Origin: Mycobacterium sp. 1554424.7
Lineage (GTDB): Bacteria; Actinomycetota; Actinomycetes; Mycobacteriales; Mycobacteriaceae
DNA: 64,000 nucleotides
Direction: 5' to 3'
Assembly: GCF_001665295.1 (NCBI RefSeq)
Contig: NZ_LZSE01000130.1
Location: 34,708-98,707 of the forward strand
Shown here: one piece after another, positions 36,856 through 46,310 of the stretch
Layout: every line of letters begins with the position of its first letter
How positions within the stretch are numbered: the first letter of the stretch is position 1
Notes under the pieces: model-generated
What the model saw: only the letters and a program-made list of their open reading frames with translations
Database searches by the model: none
What the model was told of the DNA's origin: nothing
Translations under genes and position numbers: made by a program

Positions 36856-37620
36856 GTGAGCCGTGAATCGGCCGGCGCCGCCATCCGGACGTTGCGCGAG
36901 TCGCGCGACTGGTCGCTGGCGGAGCTCGCCGCCGCGACCGGCGTCAGCATCATGGGCCTCAGCTTTCTGGAACGCGGCGCCCGCAAGCCGCACAAAAGCA
37001 CAGTTCAAAAGGTTGAGAACGGGCTCGGCCTGCCGCCGGGCACCTATTCTCGCCTACTGGTAGCCGCCGATCCGGACGCCGAACTGGCCCGGCTGATGGC
37101 GTCGCAACCGGTCGACGCGAGGTCCGCGACGCCCGCCGACGCGGTGGTCGTCGGCCGGCACAGCGACACGGAAGTGCTGGAAGGCTATGCCGAAGCCCAA
37201 CTCGATGCCCTCAAATCCGTCATCGATCGGCTGCCGGCGACGACATCAAACGAATATGAGACGTATATTCTGTCTGTGATCGCTCAATGCGTTAAGGCCG
37301 AGATGCTGGCCGCCAGCTCGTGGCGCGTGGCCGTCAACGCCGGCGCCGACTCGACCGGTCGACTCATGGAGCATCTACAGGCGCTCGAGGCGACGCGCAC
37401 CGCCCTCCTGAAGCGGATGCCCGCCAGCTTGAGCGCGCGTTTCGATCGTGCGTGCGTGCAGTCGTCGCTGCCGGAGACCGTCATCGCGGCGCTGGTCGGT
37501 GTCGGCACCGACGAGATGTGGGACATCCGCAACCGGGGGGCGATTCCCCCGGGCGCCCTCCCCCGCGTTCGCGCCTTCGCCGAGGCGGTCGAGTCGAGGG
37601 ACCGCGAGGGGCAACCGTGA
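36856..37620 (+). CDS. XRE-type transcriptional regulator (Rv0023-like)
   Basis: A 254-residue regulator with an N-terminal helix-turn-helix (about 5-60: SLAELAAATGVSIMGLSFLE, then VQKVENGLGL). The remaining ~190 residues are a conserved domain of unknown function rich in helices. The GTG at 36856 gives the M. tuberculosis N-terminus. It overlaps the next gene by GTGA, so it probably heads the Rv0023-Rv0028 operon. Confidence 0.9.
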   Translation: MSRESAGAAIRTLRESRDWSLAELAAATGVSIMGLSFLERGARKPHKSTVQKVENGLGLPPGTYSRLLVAADPDAELARLMASQPVDARSATPADAVVVGRHSDTEVLEGYAEAQLDALKSVIDRLPATTSNEYETYILSVIAQCVKAEMLAASSWRVAVNAGADSTGRLMEHLQALEATRTALLKRMPASLSARFDRACVQSSLPETVIAALVGVGTDEMWDIRNRGAIPPGALPRVRAFAEAVESRDREGQP

Positions 37621-38426
37621 ACGAAATCGAGGTGTTGAGCCGCGCGCACCGACTGTTCGCCGGCGACACCAGGCGGCCGACGCTGGATGCCGGTACGGAG
37701 CCTTACCGCGAAGTGTTGAACCGCGCGTCCGAACTCAATAGCGCTGTGGCACAAGGGCGCTACGCGGTGGCGGCGGGCCGTGGCCGGCAGCGGCTGGCAT
37801 CGGCGGCTAGCACGGACGCCGCGGCCGCCGACATCGTCGCCACCGCATACCGGGATCGGGACCGGGCCGGTGAGCTGACCAAATCGGTCCTCGACCAGGC
37901 GCGCGCCGACGCCACCGCGACCCCGATGACGCCGCTGGCCCAACGCGAGGCGATGCGCCGCAGCGTCGCCCGGCTGCGCGCCCAACGGGCCCACGTCCTG
38001 TCGGCCCACCTGAAGGCGCGACGGCACTCCGCGGCGCTGCGGGCGCTGCGGTACCGATTGGCACACCATCGGGTTCCCGGGTCGGCGAACGGGCGCGCGG
38101 GGCTCGCGGTGCGTGCGGCGTTGTCGCGGCTGGGGCGCCCGTACGTGTGGGGTGCGACGGGGCCTAACCAGTTCGACTGCTCGGGGTTGGTCCAGTGGTC
38201 CTACGCCCAGGCGGGCGTTCACTTGGGCCGCACCACCTATCAGCAGATCAACGACGGGATCCCGGTTCCCCGTTCGCAGGTTCGCCCCGGAGATCTCGTC
38301 TTCCCCCACGCCGGACACGTGCAGATGGCCATTGGCAACAATCTGGTCGTCGAGGCGCCCTACTCCGGCGCTTCGGTGCGAATCAGTCCACTGGGCAGCA
38401 ACATTGCGATTCGCCGACCGCTATGA
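37617..38426 (+). CDS. NlpC/P60 peptidoglycan endopeptidase (Rv0024-like)
   Basis: A 269-residue protein with a helical N-terminus (1-145, rich in Ala/Arg) and a C-terminal NlpC/P60 domain that cleaves D-Glu-mDAP bonds in peptidoglycan peptides. The catalytic Cys188 is in NQFDCSGLVQWSY and His234 is in HAGHVQMAIG. There is no signal peptide, unlike RipA/RipB, so export would need another route. The helical N-terminus resembles type VII substrates. It starts with GTGA overlap on the regulator gene. Confidence 0.92.
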   Translation: MNEIEVLSRAHRLFAGDTRRPTLDAGTEPYREVLNRASELNSAVAQGRYAVAAGRGRQRLASAASTDAAAADIVATAYRDRDRAGELTKSVLDQARADATATPMTPLAQREAMRRSVARLRAQRAHVLSAHLKARRHSAALRALRYRLAHHRVPGSANGRAGLAVRAALSRLGRPYVWGATGPNQFDCSGLVQWSYAQAGVHLGRTTYQQINDGIPVPRSQVRPGDLVFPHAGHVQMAIGNNLVVEAPYSGASVRISPLGSNIAIRRPL

Positions 38427-38444
38427 CACGAAAAGGGTGAACCG

Positions 38445-38807
38445 ATGTCGGAACCAGCCGGACCCTCGGTGAGCGCCATCCAGGCGCGGGAGTCGGCGCT
38501 GGCCGGCCAGCACGGCTCGGCGGCCGACGCCGACCGTGTGCTGGCGGAGGTGCTTGCCAGCGCGCATGCCGCGACCCGCGAGAGCATCAGGCGACTCGAT
38601 GCGATCGCCGAGGAGATCGAGCGGGCCGCAGCCGGCCGCACGTACCTCGCGGTCGATACTCCGATGGGGGCGCGTGAATTCAACCGATTCCTGGCCGACA
38701 AGCAACGCGAGATCGCGGCGGTGATTGCCGACGCGCGCGAACTCGGTCGCGCGAAAACGGCTGTGCTGGACGGCTTGCGCGCGCAGTACGTCGTTCCCGC
38801 GGGGTAG
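38445..38807 (+). CDS. DUF4226 protein (Rv0025-like)
   Basis: A 120-residue, all-helical protein with DUF4226 features ([20 protein letters not shown] and [16 protein letters not shown]). It is the same length as Rv0025. The conserved ending of the helix block is repeated in the next gene (GARDFQRFLIGKLKDI), so the two share a domain. The function is unknown; context suggests type VII secretion. Confidence 0.88.
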   Translation: MSEPAGPSVSAIQARESALAGQHGSAADADRVLAEVLASAHAATRESIRRLDAIAEEIERAAAGRTYLAVDTPMGAREFNRFLADKQREIAAVIADARELGRAKTAVLDGLRAQYVVPAG

Positions 38808-38895
38808 CCCGAACCTTGCACAGGCGAGCCGGGGTGAATTGTCGGTGGGAACGTGCCTGGGTACTGTCGCGCGGCATGGAGGGGCCGCGACACCG

Positions 38896-40296
38896 ATGTC
38901 GACGTATGACGAGCTGATCAACACGATCAAGTCCATCCGGGACCGCACCGGCGACCCGAACGCGTGGCGGGCGGGTTTGGCGCCGAATGAGGTGACGGCC
39001 GTGATCACCCCAACCACGCCGCCCCAACAACTCGACGCGATCCTGCGCAAGATCCGCCAACAACATTCGGACATCTTCGGCGCGGCGGTGCCGGCGTCCG
39101 ATCGGGAACAAGGCGAGGCGGCCGAAGCCATGGCGGGCGCCGAAGCCGCTCTGGCACACCAGAATTCGACGAGCTCACAGCTCGACATGCAGGTGATCAC
39201 GGCGATCTTGAACGCCCACCTGAAGTCCGTCGAGGGCCGAGAAGCCTTGTCGAAGTTGCAGCGCGAGACCGAGACCGCGGTCCTCACGCGATCGGACCTC
39301 GACACTCCGGCGGGGGCGCGGGATTTCCAGCGGTTCCTCATCGGCAAGCTCAAGGACATCCGCGCGGTCGTCCTGAACGCGAGCCTGGACGACACGTCGA
39401 AATCGGCGCTGATGGCCGCGTGGACCTCGCTCTATGACGCATCCAAGAGCGGTGCCGACGACCGCCCACCCGCGGCCGCCGTCCCCGTCGCGCCCGCCGG
39501 CGGCGCCACCCAGGAGCCGGTTGATGATCCCGATGCCGGATGGGACCCGCTACTGGATTCGATGGTGGCCGACGACCCGGGCCCGCCGGCCGTGGATGCC
39601 CCGCCGCCGGCACCGGCGGTGGGCGGCACGGCTTCCCCGGCGCCGGCCGCGCCCGTGCTGCCGTCGATTCCGAGCCTCGGCACCGGATCGCTGCCGGGCC
39701 TGGGAGGACTGGGCGGCCTACCGCTGTCCGGCCTGGACGAGGCCGGCCGCAGCGACCCCTTGCTGCGGGGCGTGGGAGACGAGCGCCTGGCCGGGTCGCA
39801 CGACCCGGAAGCGGGCGATCATCCTGGGGATCGTGGCGGCGACGAGGACGAGGGCCGCGAGGAGGGAGCGCCGGCGGACCGGCCCGAGCCCCCGCCGGCG
39901 GGTCCGACCGTCGTGAAGCTGCCTGACGGCGATACGGTCACGGCCGGCACCCCGCAACTGGCAGCGGTGATCAAAGCCGCCGTCGGTGGGGCGGCGATCG
40001 CAGATGCCTTCCATCAGCAGGGAATTACCATCCCGGCACCGGGAACGGCGGTCGCCGAGCCCGTCGACCCGATGCAGGCGATACCCGGCGACGTCGGCAT
40101 CCTCACCGATCGTCACGCGCTAGTGCTCGGTCACGAAAAGGCTCTTCTCGACGGGCAGATTCAGCGCATCGCCTCCGTGAACGGGCCGAGCTTTCTAGGC
40201 TGGGAGCATCCGCCGGCGGCGTCCGCGCCCGCTGCCCCGCCGGCTGAGCCGCACACACCGACACCCACCGGGCCGGCGGCCACGTCGACCGCATGA
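38896..40296 (+). CDS. Large DUF4226 protein (Rv0026-like)
   Basis: A 466-residue protein. Residues 1-190 are helical and carry a DUF4226-like module (AEAALAHQNSTSSQLDMQV to GARDFQRFLIGKLKDI). A Pro/Ala/Gly-rich linker (about 190-330) leads to a C-terminal domain with VVKLPDGDTVTAGTPQLAAV and a hydrophobic helix. The long disordered middle is typical of Esp-type substrates. The ATG at 38896 was chosen by similarity; there is no signal peptide. Confidence 0.87.
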   Translation: MSTYDELINTIKSIRDRTGDPNAWRAGLAPNEVTAVITPTTPPQQLDAILRKIRQQHSDIFGAAVPASDREQGEAAEAMAGAEAALAHQNSTSSQLDMQVITAILNAHLKSVEGREALSKLQRETETAVLTRSDLDTPAGARDFQRFLIGKLKDIRAVVLNASLDDTSKSALMAAWTSLYDASKSGADDRPPAAAVPVAPAGGATQEPVDDPDAGWDPLLDSMVADDPGPPAVDAPPPAPAVGGTASPAPAAPVLPSIPSLGTGSLPGLGGLGGLPLSGLDEAGRSDPLLRGVGDERLAGSHDPEAGDHPGDRGGDEDEGREEGAPADRPEPPPAGPTVVKLPDGDTVTAGTPQLAAVIKAAVGGAAIADAFHQQGITIPAPGTAVAEPVDPMQAIPGDVGILTDRHALVLGHEKALLDGQIQRIASVNGPSFLGWEHPPAASAPAAPPAEPHTPTPTGPAATSTA

Positions 40297-40348
40297 GAAT
40301 AGTGATCTCGCCGGGCGCACCCGGCGGCGCAGGAATAGGAGAAAGCAG

Positions 40349-40666
40349 ATGGCCGATCCAATCCGCGTGGTGCCCGCGCACTTACGTGAAGCCGCTGCCC
40401 ACCACCAGGAGACCTCCGACTACTTGCGGACCGTTCCGTCGTCGCACGCGGCGATCCAGGAGAGCCTGGACTCGCTCGGGCCCATTTTCGGTGAACTGCG
40501 CGACGCGGGACGCGAGTTGCTTGAGCTCCGGCGCCAGTGTTACGAACAGCAAGCCGACGACCACGCCGACATGGCCGAGAAACTGGGCATCTCGGCCGCC
40601 GCATGGGAACAGCACGAGCAAGACGCGGCACGAGATTTCGGCGGCCTCATCGACGGCGGTCGATGA
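40349..40666 (+). CDS. ESX-1 secretion-associated-type protein, DUF2580 (Rv0027-like)
   Basis: A 105-residue helical protein of the EspC-like DUF2580 family, the same length as Rv0027. It starts MADPIRVVPAHLREAA, as is usual for the family, and has a helix-turn-helix hairpin layout without a WXG motif. The ATG follows a GGAGAAAG ribosome site, and the stop overlaps the next start (ATGA). Confidence 0.87.
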   Translation: MADPIRVVPAHLREAAAHHQETSDYLRTVPSSHAAIQESLDSLGPIFGELRDAGRELLELRRQCYEQQADDHADMAEKLGISAAAWEQHEQDAARDFGGLIDGGR

Positions 40667-40974
40667 CGGACGCCAATCCCGCATTCGACACCGTCCACCC
40701 GAGCGGCCACATCCTGGTCCGCTCCTGCCGCGGCGGATACATGCACAGCGTCGCGCTCAGCGAAGAGGCGATGGAGACCGACGCCGAGACCCTGGCGCAG
40801 GGCATCCTGTTGACCGCCGATGTGTCGTGCCTCAAAGCGTTGCTCGAAGTCCGCAACGAGATCCTGGCGGCAGGCCACACCCCGTCGATGGAGGTCCCCA
40901 CCCCCCACGACCTCGATGCGGCCATAGAGAAGCTGCTGGCGCACAAACTGCGCCGCCGCGACGGCGCAGGCTAA
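40663..40974 (+). CDS. DUF2694 protein (Rv0028-like)
   Basis: A 103-residue protein with an N-terminal beta-rich part (VHPSGHILVRSCRGGYMHSV) and a helical end. The DUF2694 family occurs next to ESX genes in mycobacteria. It is translationally coupled to the DUF2580 gene by ATGA and ends the operon. Confidence 0.85.
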   Translation: MTDANPAFDTVHPSGHILVRSCRGGYMHSVALSEEAMETDAETLAQGILLTADVSCLKALLEVRNEILAAGHTPSMEVPTPHDLDAAIEKLLAHKLRRRDGAG

Positions 40975-41006
40975 CCGGCTAAGACCGATTCAAACCGGTC
41001 TGCGCC

Positions 41007-41150
41007 CTAAATGAGCCATGTCTTCGCGCTGTCGGGATCGGGCGCGATGTCAGTGGGCGGTTCTACGGGATTGGGGCCGAACAACTCTCGCGCGCGGGCC
41101 AGCAGGGCACGCACCTCGTCGAGTTGCTGCTGCAGCGCAGAATCAGCCAT
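41007..41150 (-). CDS. Small hypothetical ORF opposing the Rv0023-Rv0029 cluster
   Basis: A 47-residue ORF starting MADSALQQQLDEVRALLARA and ending in SAKTWLI. The first half is a strongly amphipathic helix with heptad-like leucines; the second half is Pro/Asp-rich. Codon third positions are GC-rich, as in real genes here, and a GGGGA ribosome site lies 4-8 bases before the ATG. It occupies the only gap of the cluster, on the opposite strand. I do not recognise it. Confidence 0.5.
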   Translation of the reverse strand: MADSALQQQLDEVRALLARARELFGPNPVEPPTDIAPDPDSAKTWLI

Positions 41151-41232
41151 GTCCCCACGCTACCCAGGCCGTCGCACCTGCACAATTCACCGACTGAATG
41201 GACGCTCCGGCGGATCCCGGTAGGCTTGACCA

Positions 41233-42510
41233 GTGGCGATCTTCGGTCGGATAACGGCGCGCAAGCGCCTCCGGAGAGCTACTCGGGAATCGCTGACGAT
41301 TCCCGCCTTCAGCTCTCCTGTGGATTGCACGCCGTGGGTGACGGGTGGGCTTTGGCCCGCCGAGCTGTCCACGGCGACGCGCGAAACCGCCGCTCTCGCA
41401 GAGTATCTGAAGCACGACCTGCAGCGGATCACCCGCAGCGCCAACGACGAGCTGCGGACCATAAAGCTGGCGGGAATACCCGATTCCACCAGGCACGCAG
41501 AGGAAGCCAGGGTCATCGACGAGGCGCGAGCGCGCGCCGAGCGACGAGTCGAGTCGACGATTCGGCAGTTGCACGCGGTGAAGGCCGAGGCGCCCGTCGC
41601 ACGCGAGCACCCGCGGGATGCCGGGAGCCTCAACGGCGCCGATCTCGAAAAGACGCAAATCATCCCCGTCGTGACGGAGGCCGTCGAGGCCGGCCCCGAC
41701 GAAGCGCCGGCGGGGACTCCCCCGGTCCCCGAAGCCGCCGTCACCGACGAGGAGGAGCCCGGCACCGCCGAGGGCCGCCACCGGGTGGTCGACGCCGACG
41801 CGGAAGAAGCCGAACAAGAGGCCATCCCTCCGCCGGCCCCGCCACCCACGGACGTCCCGCCGGCGCCGTCGGCCCCGGTGCCCGCGGCCGCAAGAGAATC
41901 CGACGACGAGCGGATGCGGCGACTGCTCGCGTTCGTGGTTCACCAAGAGCCGCGCCTGAATTGGGCGATCGGCGATCGCAGCGACGGCACAACGGTATTG
42001 GTCACCGACTTCGCCCACGGCTGGATACCGCCGGGCATCGCAATCCCGGAGGGCGTGCGCTTGCTCGAGCCGGAGCGACGCACCGGCAAGGTTTCCGCCC
42101 TGCTAGGCGAGACGAAGCGCACCGCCACTTACGCGCCCGGGGACCCGTTGGGCCGGCTGGATGACCTCGCCGAGACGACGGCCTCGGCGCAGCCCCGCGA
42201 GCTGCCCGCGGTGGACGACCTCGGATGGGAGCTGAGCCAGGCCACGCACTGGCGGGACGGGTTACCGCGGATGGTGCACACGGTGGCCAGGGCCGCCGCC
42301 GCCGGCACCGGCGTCGTGGAAGAGGAAATCGACTTGCTGCGAGTGCATCTCGACACCGCGCGCTATCAGCTGATGATTCAGTACCCGGACCTCGACCCCG
42401 CGCTCTTCCTCAACTGCCTGCTGCTGGCCGCCACGGAAGCCGCCGTGAGCGGAGACTCGGTGGCAGCGAACTATCACCTCGCCTGGTTCCGGAAACTCAG
42501 CGCGCCGTAG
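41233..42510 (+). CDS. DUF5631/DUF5632 domain protein (Rv0029-like)
   Basis: A 425-residue protein. The N-terminal helical domain (1-130) and the C-terminal domain (about 235-425, with LNWAIGDRSDGTTVLVTDFA) are separated by an acidic Pro/Ala/Glu linker. Similar proteins lie beside ESX-linked genes in mycobacteria. The start is a GTG with a weak ribosome site. The function is unknown. Confidence 0.82.
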   Translation: MAIFGRITARKRLRRATRESLTIPAFSSPVDCTPWVTGGLWPAELSTATRETAALAEYLKHDLQRITRSANDELRTIKLAGIPDSTRHAEEARVIDEARARAERRVESTIRQLHAVKAEAPVAREHPRDAGSLNGADLEKTQIIPVVTEAVEAGPDEAPAGTPPVPEAAVTDEEEPGTAEGRHRVVDADAEEAEQEAIPPPAPPPTDVPPAPSAPVPAAARESDDERMRRLLAFVVHQEPRLNWAIGDRSDGTTVLVTDFAHGWIPPGIAIPEGVRLLEPERRTGKVSALLGETKRTATYAPGDPLGRLDDLAETTASAQPRELPAVDDLGWELSQATHWRDGLPRMVHTVARAAAAGTGVVEEEIDLLRVHLDTARYQLMIQYPDLDPALFLNCLLLAATEAAVSGDSVAANYHLAWFRKLSAP

Positions 42511-42525
42511 CGGGCCGCGAACCGC

Positions 42526-43299
42526 TCACCGACCCCGGCCGGGCGGCCCGGCAAAGGCCTGCGCGATCTCCAGCCACCGCTGCGCGTCGGGCCCCCGCGC
42601 CGCAATGTCGAGGGAGCCCAGCGGGCGGCGCTGGGTCACCAGGAAGCAGAAGTCCTCGGCGGCGCCAGTGACCCGCTGGGCGGCGTCCGGCGGACCCCAC
42701 GACCAGGTGTCGCCGCCCGGCCCGCGCAGCTCGACGAGGAACGGTTCGGTCGGCGGCGTCAAGTTGTTGACGGCGAACGCGTAATCGCGGGTGCGCACCC
42801 CGATATGCGCGATCGACCGCAGGCGCTCGGTGGCGGGTCGTTTGACGCCGAGGGCGTCGGCGACGTCCAGTCCATGGGCCCACGTCTCCATCAACCGGGC
42901 CGTCGCCATCGAAGCCGCGCTCATCGGTGGCCCGAACCACGGCAGCTTGCGACCGTCGGGCACCGTCAGCAGGGTGTCGTGCAGTCGTGCGCGGGTGGCG
43001 CGCCAGTCGGCGAGCAGGTCGGCCGGCGCCAGGGTGGCAAGTTCTTCGGCGCCCGCGTCGACGAACCCGGTCGGATCGGCCGACGCGGCCCGCAGCACAT
43101 CGGCGAACCCCGCCTCGTCGGTGGCCGCGGTAAGCGCGACCCGGTCGGTCCACAGCAGGTGCCCGATCTGGTGGGCGATGGTCCAGCCGGGCGCGGGCGT
43201 CGGATCCGCCCAGCGGTCCGCCGCGAGCGGCGCCACCAGTGCGTCGAGGTCGTCGCTTTCGGCGCGTAGGTCGGCCACCATCGGCTCTGCAGCGGTCAC
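42526..43299 (-). CDS. TIGR03084-family DinB-like protein (Rv0036c-like)
   Basis: A 257-residue member of the mycothiol-dependent maleylpyruvate-isomerase-like (DinB) superfamily. The conserved [14 protein letters not shown] segment and [15 protein letters not shown] carry the predicted metal-binding histidines. It has the same length as Rv0036c. The substrate is unknown. Confidence 0.9.
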   Translation of the reverse strand: MTAAEPMVADLRAESDDLDALVAPLAADRWADPTPAPGWTIAHQIGHLLWTDRVALTAATDEAGFADVLRAASADPTGFVDAGAEELATLAPADLLADWRATRARLHDTLLTVPDGRKLPWFGPPMSAASMATARLMETWAHGLDVADALGVKRPATERLRSIAHIGVRTRDYAFAVNNLTPPTEPFLVELRGPGGDTWSWGPPDAAQRVTGAAEDFCFLVTQRRPLGSLDIAARGPDAQRWLEIAQAFAGPPGRGR

Positions 43300-43308
43300 G
43301 TATGCACC

Positions 43309-44646
43309 TTAGCTAGTGCTCGTCGACTGGCCGCGGCGGCCGATCACGGCGTGCATGGCGAGCCCGATCAGGTACAGCACCGAGCCGAACAGCACGAACC
43401 CCGGCGCGTGCCCGTCGTCGGGAATCAGCGTCGCGGACACCGTGATCGAGACGATGAACGCCACCCAGAACAGCGCGTCCTGCACCGCGAACACGTGCCC
43501 GCGCAGCGCGTCGTCGACGTCGATCTGCATAGCCGAATCCGCGCAGAGCTTGACCACCTGACCGGCCAAACCGAGAAAAAACCCGCAGACCACCATCACC
43601 GGAAGCCGCAGCCCGGCGCCGGGGATCTGGATGAGCGCGGCCGCCACCAGGGCGCCATTGGCGGTGGCGTAGCGCCCCCAGCGGCGCACCACCGACGGCG
43701 TCAACACGTTGGCCAGGAAGGCCCCGAGACCCGCGGCGGCGAAGAACACCAACGCGATGCCCAGGCCCCCGGTGGCCGGACGCGGACCCGGCAGGTGGTG
43801 GACCAGCACCAGCATCACCAGCGAATTGATCCCCACCACCATCCGGTGCGCGGCCAAGCCCGACAGGGTGGCGGCGACCGTCGGGCGCTGCAGGACAGTG
43901 CGCGCGCCGTGCAGCCAGCCGGTGATCACCGCATAGACGGCCGATCCGTGGATCGCGCGCTTGGTGTCGTCCGGCCCCAGCACCCGCGCGCCGAACCGCA
44001 ACGACAGGAGCAGCGCAAGCGAAACCGGAATGGCGGTGAGGAAAATGATCGCCGAGGCGCCCTCGTCGCCGGCGCCGACGAAGAAGCGGGGCACCAGCAT
44101 GAAATTGGCGCCCAAAAACGCCGCGAACGCACCGGACGCGGTGGCCAACGAGTTCATCGTCACCACCTGCTCGCGCGGCACCACGTGCGGCAACGACGCC
44201 GACAGCCCGGACGCGACGAACCGGGCCAGGCCGTTGGCGAACAGCGCGCCGACCAGCAGCGGTATGTCGCCGGCCCGCACCGCCAGGATGGTGCCGATGC
44301 CGGCGATGAGAATCAGGCGGCCCACGTTGGCACCTACCAGCACCAGGCGCCGGTCCCAGCGATCCATCAGGGCGCCGGCGAACGGTCCCAGCAGGGAGTA
44401 GGGCAAGAACAGCACCGTGAACGCGCGCGCGATGGCCATCGGGTCGGCGGCGCGGTCCGGGTTGAAGAGCAGCGCCCCGGCCAGCCCGGCCTGGAAGAGA
44501 CCGTCGCCGAACTGACTCGCCATGCGCACCTGCAGCAGCCGCCAGAAGTCCGGCAAACCGCGCACCGACCGCCATAGGTCGGGTGCGCGTGACTGCATCC
44601 GGGATTGAATCACAAGACCGACTTCCACGCTTGGGTTGGGCGCCAT
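43309..44646 (-). CDS. Major facilitator superfamily transporter (Rv0037c-like)
   Basis: A polytopic transporter of about 445 residues with 12 predicted helices. The loop [20 protein letters not shown] is the MFS motif A. It belongs to the MFS_3-like efflux group. The start MAPNPSVEV at 44646 was chosen; a later start would shorten it by about 16 residues. The substrate is unknown. It is adjacent to the DinB-like gene on the same strand. Confidence 0.9.
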   Translation of the reverse strand: MAPNPSVEVGLVIQSRMQSRAPDLWRSVRGLPDFWRLLQVRMASQFGDGLFQAGLAGALLFNPDRAADPMAIARAFTVLFLPYSLLGPFAGALMDRWDRRLVLVGANVGRLILIAGIGTILAVRAGDIPLLVGALFANGLARFVASGLSASLPHVVPREQVVTMNSLATASGAFAAFLGANFMLVPRFFVGAGDEGASAIIFLTAIPVSLALLLSLRFGARVLGPDDTKRAIHGSAVYAVITGWLHGARTVLQRPTVAATLSGLAAHRMVVGINSLVMLVLVHHLPGPRPATGGLGIALVFFAAAGLGAFLANVLTPSVVRRWGRYATANGALVAAALIQIPGAGLRLPVMVVCGFFLGLAGQVVKLCADSAMQIDVDDALRGHVFAVQDALFWVAFIVSITVSATLIPDDGHAPGFVLFGSVLYLIGLAMHAVIGRRGQSTSTS

Positions 44647-44720
44647 CGCCAACAGTACAAATATGTATCGGCGATGCCCGATTGCACCGGCCGACGTTAT
44701 GAAGGTGCGATGATGGTTCG

Positions 44721-45323
44721 ATGCCGCCCGAAGACCCGGAGGACTACATAGCACCCGCCGCGCAGCGGGTCCGTGCGGGAACTTTGCTGCTCGCCAACAC
44801 CGATCTTCTCGAGCCGACATTCCGGCGCAGCGTGATCTACATCGTCGAGCACAACGATGGCGGCACACTGGGCGTCGTGCTCAACCGGTCCAGCGAGACC
44901 GCGGTGTACAACGTGCTGCCGCAGTGGGCCAAGCTGTCCGCCAAACCCAAGACCATGTTCATCGGTGGGCCGGTCAAGCGTGACGCGGCCCTTTGTCTGG
45001 CGGCGCTGCGGATCGGCGCCGATCCGCAGGGCGTGCCGGGCCTGCGGCATGTGGACGGCCGGATCGTGATGGTCGATCTGGACGCCGAGCCGGACCTGAT
45101 CGCCCCCTTGCTCGAGGGGGTGCGGATCTTCGCCGGATACTCCGGCTGGACCATCGGTCAACTCGAGGGCGAGATCGAGCGCGACGACTGGATTGTCTTG
45201 TCCGCGTTGCCATCCGACGTTCTGGCCGGGCCGAGGGCCGATCTGTGGGGACAGGTGCTGCGCCGGCAGCCGCTGCCGCTGTCGTTGCTTGCCACCCACC
45301 CGATCGACGTCAGCCGAAACTAG
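44721..45323 (+). CDS. YqgE/AlgH family protein (Rv0038-like)
   Basis: A 200-residue DUF179 protein with the family blocks [32 protein letters not shown] and [10 protein letters not shown]. It is conserved in many bacteria, but its molecular role is unclear. Its stop overlaps the end of the decayed BASS transporter on the other strand by three bases. Confidence 0.92.
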   Translation: MPPEDPEDYIAPAAQRVRAGTLLLANTDLLEPTFRRSVIYIVEHNDGGTLGVVLNRSSETAVYNVLPQWAKLSAKPKTMFIGGPVKRDAALCLAALRIGADPQGVPGLRHVDGRIVMVDLDAEPDLIAPLLEGVRIFAGYSGWTIGQLEGEIERDDWIVLSALPSDVLAGPRADLWGQVLRRQPLPLSLLATHPIDVSRN

Positions 45324-45983
45324 CCCTCCCCCACCGTTTCGTGTGGCGCGGCCTCCCGCGCCAGCCTGCTGGCGATCACCGCGCAGACCACCAGCTGGAT
45401 CTGGTGAAAGATCATCAACGGCAACGTGGTCAAACCGACTGTGGCGGCTGGGAAAAGCACAGCGCCATCGGAAGGCCCGACGCCAGGCTCTTTTTCGACC
45501 CGCAGAACAGCAGGACGATCGCGTCGCTGCGGTCGAGCCTTGCCAGCCGGCCGAGTACGGTGGTGACGCCGAGCACCACCGCAAACAGTACGGCGGCGAC
45601 GCGGCGCATCGGGCGACGAGCCCGCCCATCCACCGGCGCGCCAGTTGACCCACCGCAAAAGGCAGCAACAGCTGGACCATGATGTCGCGGACCGCGGTGC
45701 CACCACCCGCGGCGCACCGGCGGTCTTCATCACAGGACCACCAGTTATGGCTCAACACTGCGCCGAGGACGTTGGGCAGCGACGCGCTGACAAGGGGACC
45801 GAGACGTGCCCCCGCGATCGACGTAATCGCGAGGGACGCTCGCACCGTCGACGGGACGAGGAACAGAAACAGCGGCGTTGTAGAGATCGATGGTCGGCAG
45901 CGTGGGCACCAAACGCCCGGGCGGACAACCCCAGCATCGACGCAGGTCATGGACAGCACCAGCAGATGCAGGCGCAACTGTCG
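45320..45983 (-). pseudogene. 3' part of a disrupted bile-acid:sodium symporter (BASS/YfeH-like) gene
   Basis: Transporter fragments appear in changing frames on the minus strand. In order they are RLHLLVLSMTCV, VPSTVRASLAITSIAG, VRDIMVQLLLPFAVGQLARR, VLLFCGSKKSLASGLPMA and LPLMIFHQIQLVVCAV. These match the E. coli YfeH-type order (HWRLHL, LPATVQSAIAFTS, FCGSKKSLANG, LPLMIFHQIQL). At least three frame changes are needed, and the total is shorter than an intact gene, so internal deletions are likely. The missing 5' end lies 2.5 kb away at 48508-48704. Confidence 0.8.
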
Positions 45984-46190
45984 GACACCGTGCGGCGTGT
46001 CACACTGTGGTGCGACGACGATGGAGTCACCCTGTGCGGCGGCGAACCAGGTAGACTCACGGATGCTGGATTGAGCCTGGTAAACCACCAGGTTCTGGCC
46101 CTGCCCATCGTTGTGGCGGCCGTACTGCTCTACGCCATTCCATGTCTGTGGTCTCGATTTCGAGGCGACAAGCGAAAGGAGGCGATGCGT

Positions 46191-46289
46191 ATGGACGGTG
46201 ACTACACGAAGTGTGCGGTACTAGCTGCATTTGCATCTGTTGGCTCGGAGTTCCTGACGAACGTCGCCGCAACTGCAGTGCCAGGCTGA
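46191..46289 (+). CDS. Possible 32-residue peptide with perfect ribosome site
   Basis: A short ORF beginning MDGDYTKCAVLAAF. An ideal AAAGGAGG Shine-Dalgarno lies 8 bases before the ATG. The middle is hydrophobic with small residues and the end is AATAVPG. It could be a leader peptide, a small membrane peptide or a modified-peptide precursor. The same frame is open further upstream to about 45990 with a hydrophobic helix, so a longer form of up to about 99 residues is possible. Confidence 0.35.
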   Translation: MDGDYTKCAVLAAFASVGSEFLTNVAATAVPG

Positions 46290-46310
46290 ATCCAGCACAG
46301 AGGTCCATAC

